The notes under the pieces: model-generated
What the model was told of the DNA's origin: nothing
The model's database searches: none
The model's input: only the letters and a program-made list of their open reading frames with translations
Position numbers and translations under genes: made by a program
Assembly (NCBI GenBank): GCA_022567275.1
Contig: JADFHH010000185.1
Coordinates: 1 to 5,025 of the forward strand
DNA length: 5,025 bases
DNA from: Pseudomonadota bacterium
GTDB lineage: Bacteria; Pseudomonadota; Alphaproteobacteria; Rhizobiales; Methyloligellaceae
Reading direction: 5' to 3'
Shown here: one piece after another, positions 1 to 4,772 of the stretch
Layout of the letters: every line of letters starts with the position of its first letter
Position numbering within the stretch: the stretch's first letter is position 1

Positions 1-194
1 CCAAACACATAGAGCCGATAGCGGCTCAGCTCCGGAAACGGCGTCACATAGCTGTTGGAGGAATATGTCAGCCCTTGTGCCTGGGCGCGCGGGTGCGGCG
101 CGCCAAACGCGGCTAAAATGAACGCCAGCGCGGCGGCGGCGCCCGTGAAATGCTTCAAAACGCGCTGAGAGCGCATGGATTTTGAACTGGACAT
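1..194 (-). CDS. N-terminus of an exported protein of unknown function (cut by the left edge)
   Basis: An open minus-strand frame runs off the left edge and supplies about 64 residues. They look like a Sec signal peptide: a basic n-region (R8, R11, K14), a hydrophobic core rich in Ala, Leu and Phe at about residues 19-32, then an ARAQA-type signal peptidase I site with likely cleavage after A39 (AQA|QG). The mature part starts QGLTYSSNSYVTPFPELSRY; I do not recognise the family. Two starts are possible: ATG at 194, with AGGAA almost touching it, or ATG at 176, which shortens the n-region by six residues and has no nearby Shine-Dalgarno. The gene follows the hslU stop by 26 bp on the same strand, so it may be cotranscribed with hslVU. 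The signal peptide is well supported; the function is unknown. Confidence 0.7.
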   Translation of the reverse strand, partial: MSSSKSMRSQRVLKHFTGAAAALAFILAAFGAPHPRAQAQGLTYSSNSYVTPFPELSRYRLYVF

Positions 195-220
195 TTCCTG
201 TTGCTCTGGCTCTCCCCGGA

Positions 221-1525
221 CTAGAGAATAAACTTGCTCAAATCGGCGTTTTTGGCCAGCTCGCCGATATTGTCGCGGACGTGTTTCTCGTCGATGACGA
301 TTTTCTGGCCGTCCATGTCGGTGGCGTCGAAGGAAATTTCGTCGAGGATTTTCTCCATCACGGTCATCAGCCGCCGGGCGCCGATATTCTCCACATTGGA
401 GTTCACTTCCACCGCGATATCGGCGATGGCGTCGATGCCATCTTCGCGAAACTCGATGTCGACGCCTTCGGTCGCCAGCAGCGCCACATATTGCTTGGTC
501 AGGCAGGCTTTTGGCTCGGTCAATATGCGTTTGAAATCATCTTTTGTGAGCGCGCGCAACTCAACCCGGATCGGCAGGCGGCCCTGAAGTTCGGGCAGCA
601 GATCGGAGGGCTTCGACACATGGAACGCGCCCGAGGCGATGAACAGGATATGGTCGGTTTTCACCGGGCCGTATTTGGTCGAGACCGTGGTGCCCTCGAT
701 CAGGGGTAGCAAATCGCGCTGCACGCCCTCGCGCGACACATCGCCGGAATGTTCGGTGCGCTTGCAAATCTTGTCGATCTCGTCGAGGAACACGATGCCG
801 TCATTCTCGACCATATATATGGCTTCCTGGGCGATAATGTCGTCATCGATCATTTTGTCGGACTCTTCCGCCAGCAGAATGTCGTAGCTTTCCTTGACGG
901 TGACCCGGCGCGCCTTGGTGCGCTGGCCAAAGGCTTTTCCCATAATCTCGCTGATATTGATCATGCCGATCTGGCTGCCGGGCATGCCGGGAATATCGAA
1001 CGCCGGCATGCCGCCGCCGGTATCGGCCACCTGTACCTCGATCTCCTTGTCGTCCATCTCGCCGGTGCGCAATTTCTTGCGGTAGGATTCGCGCGTCGCT
1101 TTCTGGGCTTTTTCGCCGCAAAGCGCATCGATCACGCGTTCTTCCGCCATCAGATGCGCCTTGGCCGAGACTTCCTTGCGCTTGCCTGCGCGCACCAGCC
1201 CGATCGCCGCTTCGACCAGATCGCGGATAATCTGATCCACATCGCGGCCCACATAGCCGACCTCGGTAAACTTTGTCGCTTCCACCTTGATGAAGGGCGC
1301 GTTGGCGAGCTTCGCCAGGCGGCGCGAAATCTCGGTTTTGCCGACCCCGGTCGGGCCGATCATCAGGATATTTTTCGGCAGCACTTCCTCGCGCAGCTCA
1401 TCGTCGAGCTGCTGGCGCCGCCAGCGGTTGCGCAGGGCGATGGCGACGGCACGCTTGGCGTCCTTCTGGCCGATGATATAGCGGTCCAGTTCGGAAACGA
1501 TTTCACGGGGGGAGAAGCTGGTCAT
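221..1525 (-). CDS. hslU: ATP-dependent protease ATPase subunit HslU (ClpY)
   Basis: HslU is the AAA+ unfoldase ring that binds, unfolds and threads substrates into the HslV peptidase in the cytoplasm. The 434-residue protein is full length for the family. Visible in order: N-terminal FSPREIVSELDRYIIGQ, Walker A GPTGVGKT (57-64), pore loop GYVG (90-93), an inserted I-domain at about 108-235 with a Gly/Met-rich stretch (170-188), Walker B IVFLDEID (244-251), the LQGRLPIRVEL segment with the probable arginine finger R316, sensor-2 GARR (382-385), and the C-terminal tail LSKFIL that docks between HslV subunits. All key residues are intact. It starts 50 bp downstream of hslV in the usual hslV-hslU order. 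The ATG has no strong Shine-Dalgarno (it is preceded by a C-run), so translation may depend on the shared message. The stop is TAG. Confidence 0.98.
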   Translation of the reverse strand: MTSFSPREIVSELDRYIIGQKDAKRAVAIALRNRWRRQQLDDELREEVLPKNILMIGPTGVGKTEISRRLAKLANAPFIKVEATKFTEVGYVGRDVDQIIRDLVEAAIGLVRAGKRKEVSAKAHLMAEERVIDALCGEKAQKATRESYRKKLRTGEMDDKEIEVQVADTGGGMPAFDIPGMPGSQIGMINISEIMGKAFGQRTKARRVTVKESYDILLAEESDKMIDDDIIAQEAIYMVENDGIVFLDEIDKICKRTEHSGDVSREGVQRDLLPLIEGTTVSTKYGPVKTDHILFIASGAFHVSKPSDLLPELQGRLPIRVELRALTKDDFKRILTEPKACLTKQYVALLATEGVDIEFREDGIDAIADIAVEVNSNVENIGARRLMTVMEKILDEISFDATDMDGQKIVIDEKHVRDNIGELAKNADLSKFIL

Positions 1526-1575
1526 GGGGGCTATTCTATCTCAATATTGGGGAACGGATAAGCCTGGGGCAAAAT

Positions 1576-2145
1576 TTATTCCGCATCAAGGCTCTCGATC
1601 ACGACCTGATCGTTGGTAAAGACGCAAATCTCCGCCGCCACCGCCATCGCCTTGCGGACGATTTCTTCCGCGCTCATATCGCTATCGGCCAGGGCGCGCG
1701 CGGCGGCGAGGGCGAAATTGCCGCCCGAACCGATACCCATCATCCCGTGTTCGGGATCCAGCACGTCGCCGGTGCCGGTGAGCACCAGCGATTCGGTTTT
1801 ATCGGCGACGATCATCATGGCTTCGAGGCGGCGCAGATAGCGGTCGGTGCGCCAGTCCTTGGCCAGCTCCACGCAGGCGCGTTTCAACTGATCGGGATAG
1901 CGCTCCAGCTTGGTTTCCAGCCGCTCGAACAGGGTAAAGGCATCGGCGGTCGCGCCGGCGAACCCGGCGATGACGCCGCCGGTCCCAAGGGTGCGCACCT
2001 TGGTCGCATTGGCCTTGATAACGGTGTTGCCCAGGGTCACCTGCCCATCGCCGGCGATCACCACCTTGCCGCCCTTGCGGACGGTCAAAATGGTGGTGCC
2101 GTGCCAGAGGTCTTGGGATGTTTGGTTATGGTTCATCATACGCAT
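1576..2145 (-). CDS. hslV: ATP-dependent protease peptidase subunit HslV (ClpQ)
   Basis: HslV is the threonine peptidase that forms the double-hexamer proteolytic core capped by HslU. The frame is 189 residues. The mature enzyme should begin at T17 in WHG|TTILTV, after a short propeptide, the longer form common in alphaproteobacteria. In mature numbering the catalytic set is present: Thr1 (T17), Asp17 in AGDGQ (D33), Lys33 (K49) and Ser124 in GIGS (S140). The C-terminal half has the family pattern SAEEIVRKAMAVAAEICVFTN. The first ATG is used here; two in-frame ATGs (codons 3 and 4) are equally close and would only shorten the propeptide. The sequence before codon 1, GGCGGGAACAG, is a weak ribosome site. 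It heads the minus-strand hslV-hslU operon and is divergent from hisB. Heat-shock control is known for the family. Confidence 0.98.
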   Translation of the reverse strand: MRMMNHNQTSQDLWHGTTILTVRKGGKVVIAGDGQVTLGNTVIKANATKVRTLGTGGVIAGFAGATADAFTLFERLETKLERYPDQLKRACVELAKDWRTDRYLRRLEAMMIVADKTESLVLTGTGDVLDPEHGMMGIGSGGNFALAAARALADSDMSAEEIVRKAMAVAAEICVFTNDQVVIESLDAE

Positions 2146-2156
2146 TCTGTTCCCGC

Positions 2157-2185
2157 CATATCGCCATTGCCGGGCGGCGAGTCAA
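2157..2185 (-). promoter_or_regulatory. candidate hslVU promoter
   Basis: Read on the minus strand, a -35-like CTTGACT (TTGACT at 2185-2180) is followed after 17 bp by GATATG (2162-2157). The CTTGA core fits both housekeeping and heat-shock -35 boxes. The -10 is an imperfect match, and whether sigma-32 or sigma-70 uses it cannot be told. Transcription would start only about 4-5 bases before the hslV ATG at 2145, giving a near-leaderless message. If the later in-frame ATGs are used, the leader is about 10-14 bases. Confidence 0.4.
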
Positions 2186-2192
2186 GGGTGGG
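2176..2192. repeat. 17-bp direct repeat, left copy
   Basis: The sequence GGCGAGTCAAGGGTGGG recurs at 3035-3051 with one mismatch (GGCA instead of GGCG), including a 13-bp perfect core AGTCAAGGGTGGG. This copy contains the candidate -35 box of hslV. The two copies bracket the whole toxin-antitoxin segment. They could be an insertion footprint, the product of homologous joining, or two copies of a promoter or binding motif. Confidence 0.6.
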
Positions 2193-2411
2193 CAGGAGCG
2201 AGGTCATGGAAACGTGACGCCAAATTTCAGTTTTTTTTCAGATCAGTAAGCGGCGTCTCTTGAATATGCAGGGAACGCGTGCTTTTGGCATGAAGCAGTC
2301 ATTGAATCTCGCATGATTTGTAGCGGTGTGTTAGCGCAGCGTAACGCACCAATGCGGGTTCATCCAAAACTTCTGTATGGCGGGCCTCTTCCTTTGGCTC
2401 GAATCCGATGA
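2193..2411. other. noncoding stretch between hslV and the toxin remnant
   Basis: No plausible gene is seen on either strand. The stretch holds an eight-base T-run on the plus strand (2231-2238) with no GC-rich hairpin before it, and the REP-like palindrome at 2325-2350. It lies downstream of the toxin gene on the minus strand and upstream of the hslV promoter, so it is both the 3' trailer of the toxin-antitoxin unit and the upstream DNA of hslVU. Confidence 0.6.
2325..2350. repeat. REP-like palindrome (GGTGYGTTA…TAACGCACC)
   Basis: Arms GGTGTGTTA (2325-2333) and TAACGCACC (2342-2350) pair over 9 bp, with one G-T wobble, around an 8-base GC-rich loop. From memory, palindromes with GTGCGTTA/TAACGCAC arms are dispersed extragenic repeats in many proteobacterial genomes. 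It lies 62 bp past the restored toxin stop and could also form a hairpin at the end of the toxin-antitoxin message, though no T-tract follows on the minus strand. Confidence 0.55.
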
Positions 2412-2709
2412 TTATTCTCCAAAGGCGCGCGCGGTGTCTCGCGATGCATGGAGAACGCGTTCAATCTGCACCTCGTCGCCGGCGATGCGATAGAAAAGCA
2501 AGTAACTGCCAACGATCATAACGCGGTAGCCTTCCTGAAAGGTCCGGACGAAGCGGAACGCGGTCGGGCATCTCTGAAAGAGACCCGATAGATCGCTCTA
2601 TAAGGTCGATGAGTTTGCCGGCGGCGCCGGGATTGTCTTCGGCGATATGCTGGTGGATGTCGTGAAGATCGTCGTAGACCTTGGGGTCGACAACAACCTT
2701 ATACGCCAT
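2412..2709 (-). pseudogene. RelE/ParE-family toxin gene broken by a single-base frameshift
   Basis: RelE/ParE toxins are small basic proteins that either cleave ribosome-bound mRNA or poison gyrase; which applies here is not shown. From ATG at 2709 the frame encodes MAYKVVVDPKVYDDLHDIHQ onward to MPDR (residue 50), a typical N-terminal two-helix region. It then leaves the family pattern and stops at 2461 after 82 residues. Skipping one base near 2559-2561 (a CGCG run on the coding strand) opens a frame reading FRFVRTFQEGYRVMIVG, then SYLLFYRIAGDEV and QIERVLHASRD, ending at TAA 2412-2414. The restored protein is 98 residues, the usual family length, and has the YRV…LLFYRI…RVLHASRD strand and C-terminal pattern. 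The gene overlaps the antitoxin by 11 bp. The break could be a real inactivating insertion or a sequencing error; programmed shifting is less likely. The truncated product lacks the conserved C-terminal strands and is probably non-toxic. Confidence 0.82.
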
Positions 2710-2917
2710 ATTGTCTCTGTTGCCGTCTGAGGCTTGCGATGAGCTTGGCGGCCGGTATGCCTTCGCCGGCGTCCAGCCGTGCTTCGGCTTCGGCGAGCTC
2801 TTCGTTGAGCTGACGGTGAAGACGAGCCTTTCGGATCATCTCCTCGGCGATGTTGTCCTGAGCTTTCGCCGGTAAGGATTTAATGACCGTTATCGCTTCA
2901 TCGAGTTTGCTTGTCAT
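2699..2917 (-). CDS. type II antitoxin partner of the RelE/ParE-like toxin
   Basis: A 72-residue, charged, mostly helical protein. The N-terminal part, MTSKLDEAITVIKSLPAKAQ then DNIAEEMI, resembles small antitoxins. The C-terminal part, EAEARLDAGEGIPAAKLIASL, resembles the tail that wraps the toxin in ParD- or RelB-like antitoxins. I do not assign a precise family, and DNA binding is inferred only from its role. Antitoxin before toxin, an 11-bp overlap (toxin ATG inside the antitoxin's last codons) and small size fit an autoregulated type II module. The ATG at 2917 has no Shine-Dalgarno but lies six bases after a good extended -10 element, suggesting a leaderless message. If the toxin is truly frameshifted, this antitoxin is an orphan. 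Confidence 0.8.
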   Translation of the reverse strand: MTSKLDEAITVIKSLPAKAQDNIAEEMIRKARLHRQLNEELAEAEARLDAGEGIPAAKLIASLRRQQRQYGV

Positions 2918-2923
2918 GCGGGC

Positions 2924-2932
2924 ATATTACCA
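2924..2932 (-). promoter_or_regulatory. extended -10 promoter of the toxin-antitoxin unit
   Basis: Read on the minus strand, TGGTAATAT supplies the TG extension and a -10 hexamer TAATAT that matches the consensus TATAAT at four of six positions. No convincing -35 lies 16-18 bp upstream, as is often seen with extended -10 promoters. Six bases separate the hexamer from the antitoxin ATG, so the expected start point is at or next to the A of ATG. No clear inverted-repeat operator is seen around it. Confidence 0.42.
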
Positions 2933-3148
2933 CGACCGGCGTTTGCTTGCGAGATCGGAAATCCTGGTTCCTGGCCAGCATGCGCAGTCCCCGCTTTTTC
3001 GTCTGGAGAGTTGTCGCCGGCCGTCGCAGGAAGAGGCAAGTCAAGGGTGGGTATGAATCGTGGCGCGGGGATGGCAAAAACTGGCGAACGCGCGCGGGGT
3101 ATGCTCTAAGGAGCGCGTTGCCAGATTATATTAGAAAGAAGACACCCC
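2930..3148. other. noncoding stretch between the antitoxin promoter and hisB
   Basis: No gene is supported on either strand. It contains the right copy of the direct repeat (3035-3051) and, closer to hisB, TATGCT (3100-3105), a possible -10 without a recognisable -35. A small hairpin GCTC-TAAG-GAGC (3103-3114) overlaps the latter. The his operon promoter probably lies here but is not clear from sequence. Before the hisB ATG only a weak purine-rich AGAAAGAAGA can serve as ribosome site. Confidence 0.45.
3035..3051. repeat. 17-bp direct repeat, right copy
   Basis: GGCAAGTCAAGGGTGGG matches the copy at 2176-2192 at 16 of 17 positions in the same orientation. No -10 element lies at the right distance from this copy on the minus strand, so unlike the left copy it does not look like part of an active promoter. 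It is about 100 bp upstream of hisB. Confidence 0.6.
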
Positions 3149-3742
3149 ATGCGCGAAGCCAGCATCGAGCGCAACACCAAAGAGACCCAAATCAAGGTCA
3201 CCGTGAATATCGACGGTACGGGCAAGGCCGACATCTCGACCGGCATCGGCTTTCTCGACCATATGCTGGAACAGGTGGCGCGCCATTCGCTCATAGACAT
3301 TAGCCTGAAAGCGAAGGGCGATCTGCATGTGGATCAGCACCACACGGTCGAGGATTCCGGCATCGCGCTTGGACAGGCGCTCACAAAAGCGCTTGGCGAC
3401 AAAAAGGGGATCACACGCTTCGCCAGTGTCCTGCTGCCCATGGACGAGGCGCTGACGCGCGTTGCGCTGGATGTTTCGGGACGCCCTTCTCTGGTGTGGA
3501 ATGTGGCGCTCACCCGGACAAAAATCGGCGAAATGGATGCCGAGCTGTTCCGCGAATGGTTTGGCGCTCTGGCGCAGCATGCCGGGCTGACGCTGCATGT
3601 GGAGAGCCTTTATGGCGACAATAATCACCATATGATCGAATCCTGTTTCAAGGGGCTGGCGCGCGCGCTGGGCCAGGCGCTGGCCATCGATCCGCGACAG
3701 CGGGATATGGTGCCCTCCACCAAGGGGACGTTGAGCGGTTAA
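3149..3742 (+). CDS. hisB: imidazoleglycerol-phosphate dehydratase HisB
   Basis: HisB (EC 4.2.1.19) dehydrates imidazole glycerol phosphate to imidazole acetol phosphate, a middle step of histidine synthesis in the cytoplasm. The 197-residue protein is the normal monofunctional size, with no phosphatase domain fused as in enterobacteria. Visible: GIGFLDHML (32-40) with H38, H46 in ARHS, and two duplicated metal-binding motifs HHTVED (64-69) and HHMIES (160-165), whose His and Glu residues hold the manganese ions. The C-terminus STKGTLSG is typical. All metal ligands are present, so it should be active. It is the first visible gene of a plus-strand his cluster, divergent from hslVU, and is followed after 6 bp by the DUF2628 gene. 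The ribosome site is weak. Confidence 0.98.
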   Translation: MREASIERNTKETQIKVTVNIDGTGKADISTGIGFLDHMLEQVARHSLIDISLKAKGDLHVDQHHTVEDSGIALGQALTKALGDKKGITRFASVLLPMDEALTRVALDVSGRPSLVWNVALTRTKIGEMDAELFREWFGALAQHAGLTLHVESLYGDNNHHMIESCFKGLARALGQALAIDPRQRDMVPSTKGTLSG

Positions 3743-3748
3743 GAGCAC

Positions 3749-4240
3749 ATGGTCACCTACACGGTTCATGAACGATATGAGGCGTCCGGCACCCTTGCCG
3801 GGCGGGCGCAAGCCGTGACCTTCGTCAAGGACGGGTTCGCGTGGGCGGCGCTCGTCTTCCCGGTCCTGTGGCTGCTCTATCACCGTATGTGGATTGTGCT
3901 GGCCGGCTTTATCGTGCTTTTCGCCGTTCTGCGGGGGCTGCTCTCGGTCGCGGAGTTGAATAATGAAGTGCTGGGCTGGGCACTGGCCGGAGTGAGCATT
4001 TTATTCGCATTTCAGGCCAATGATCTGCGCCGCTGGTCTTTGGCGCGCAGAGGGTTTTGGCTGGTTGGCCCGGTGAGCGGCGCCAGTCGAGCCGCGTGCG
4101 AGACGCGCTTTTTCGACGCCTGGCTTGCGGCGCAAGGCACGCAGAGGAGTGCTGAGCTAGGGCAGGCAACGCCGGGAGCGGCGCACAAGAGCGATGCCGG
4201 GGATGAGGTGATCGGCCTGTTTCCAGACCCCGGCGGATAG
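3749..4240 (+). CDS. DUF2628 membrane protein
   Basis: A 163-residue protein of the DUF2628 family; its biochemical role is not known. The family pattern is seen in FVKDGFAWAALVFPVLWLLY (25-44), where a short soluble lead enters the membrane, followed by hydrophobic segments at about 48-65 and 73-90 and the conserved ANDLRRWSLARRGF (90-103). The tail from about 130 is polar and probably flexible, ending in VIGLFPDPGG, which I recall as a conserved end in alphaproteobacterial members. It starts 6 bp after the hisB stop and ends 10 bp before the hisH start, a placement common in alphaproteobacterial his operons. It is probably cotranscribed with them, but nothing shows a direct part in histidine synthesis. 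Confidence 0.85.
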   Translation: MVTYTVHERYEASGTLAGRAQAVTFVKDGFAWAALVFPVLWLLYHRMWIVLAGFIVLFAVLRGLLSVAELNNEVLGWALAGVSILFAFQANDLRRWSLARRGFWLVGPVSGASRAACETRFFDAWLAAQGTQRSAELGQATPGAAHKSDAGDEVIGLFPDPGG

Positions 4241-4250
4241 GCTTGCATCC

Positions 4251-4772
4251 ATGATGCTCACGATTATCGATTACGGGTCCGGCAATCTCCACTCCGCCGC
4301 CAAGGCGTTCGAGCGTATGAACGCGGAAACCGGCGCGCGGCGCACCATCAAGGTGACCGCCGATCCGGATGAGGTGCGCCGCGCCGACGCGGTCGTGCTT
4401 CCCGGCGTCGGCGCGTTCGCCGATTGCCGGACAGGCCTTCTCGCCGTCGAGGGCATGATGGAGGCCGAGGCCCATCTGCTCTCCGCCATGTTCAATCTGG
4501 TGACCCGGCCCGAGGAGCAGCGGGATACGGCGGCCGGTGAAAAGGCCGTTGAGGCATTGCAGAAGCCCCTGGGGGTGCTGAATGGGGCGTTGCGGGGGCG
4601 GCCATACTTGCTGGGAGAGAAATTCAGCGTGGCCGATCTCAACTTGGCGGCGATATTTGCATGGGCCAAGGTGGCCCGGCTGGATCTCTCCGCCTATCCG
4701 GAGGCGGCCAACTGGCTGAACACCTGCCTCGCCCGGGACGGCTGGCGCAAGCTGTTCCCGAAAAATAAATAA
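4251..4772 (+). CDS. hisH: chimeric ORF: HisH N-terminus joined in frame to a glutathione S-transferase C-terminal domain
   Basis: HisH is the glutaminase subunit of imidazole glycerol phosphate synthase, which feeds ammonia to HisF. Residues 1 to about 72 are clear HisH: LTIIDYGSGNLHSAAKAFER, then the oxyanion-strand motif VVLPGVGAFADCR (48-60) and GLLAVEGMMEA. HisH should continue to GICVGMQ with the catalytic Cys, then the His-Glu pair, at about 210 residues in all. Instead, from about residue 73 the text is a GST C-terminal helical domain: EAHLLSAMFNL, LRGRPYLLGEKFSVADLNLA with the S126-V-A-D129 N-capping box, and a helical end at 173. The GST half lacks the N-terminal thioredoxin fold that binds glutathione. 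Neither activity is expected. The join keeps frame and codon style. The start (ATG-ATG) lies 10 bp after the DUF2628 gene, as normal for hisH. A join artefact or a real deletion-fusion are the two explanations. Confidence 0.9.
   Translation: MMLTIIDYGSGNLHSAAKAFERMNAETGARRTIKVTADPDEVRRADAVVLPGVGAFADCRTGLLAVEGMMEAEAHLLSAMFNLVTRPEEQRDTAAGEKAVEALQKPLGVLNGALRGRPYLLGEKFSVADLNLAAIFAWAKVARLDLSAYPEAANWLNTCLARDGWRKLFPKNK
4452..4475 (+). other. HisH / GST junction
   Basis: Homology to HisH fades and homology to GST begins within codons 68-75 (GMMEAEAHL). Both parents are expected to read nearly the same here: HisH families have GMxEAL, while the GST families I recall have MTEVEAHLL. The ATG-A.G-GAG-GCC bases could therefore belong to either parent, and the join point cannot be set to the base. 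Such shared bases are what a chimeric assembly, PCR template switch or microhomology-mediated recombination would leave. Confidence 0.6.

Noticed and set aside
749..1561. Long plus-strand open frame (270 codons) over hslU
   Set aside because: It lies antisense to hslU, whose motifs are complete; the translated text is a GC-rich shadow with no family pattern.
2231..2238. T8 run on the plus strand as a terminator
   Set aside because: No GC-rich stem precedes it and no plus-strand gene ends nearby.
2259..2264. CTTGAA as a plus-strand heat-shock -35 box
   Set aside because: No fitting -10 lies at 15-18 bp downstream and no plus-strand gene starts nearby.
2453..2462. Perfect palindrome GAACGCGTTC as an operator
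   Set aside because: It falls inside the restored toxin coding frame (residues ERV) and is explained by codons.
3100..3105. TATGCT as the his operon -10 box
   Set aside because: No -35 match lies 16-18 bp upstream, so it is only mentioned within the intergenic entry.
2911..3303. 130-codon plus-strand frame starting at the antitoxin promoter
   Set aside because: It overlaps hisB out of frame and is rich in Arg/His/Gln; it looks like noncoding DNA plus a hisB shadow.
3131..3883. Long minus-strand open frame over hisB and DUF2628
   Set aside because: It is antisense to hisB with intact metal-binding motifs; it is a shadow frame.
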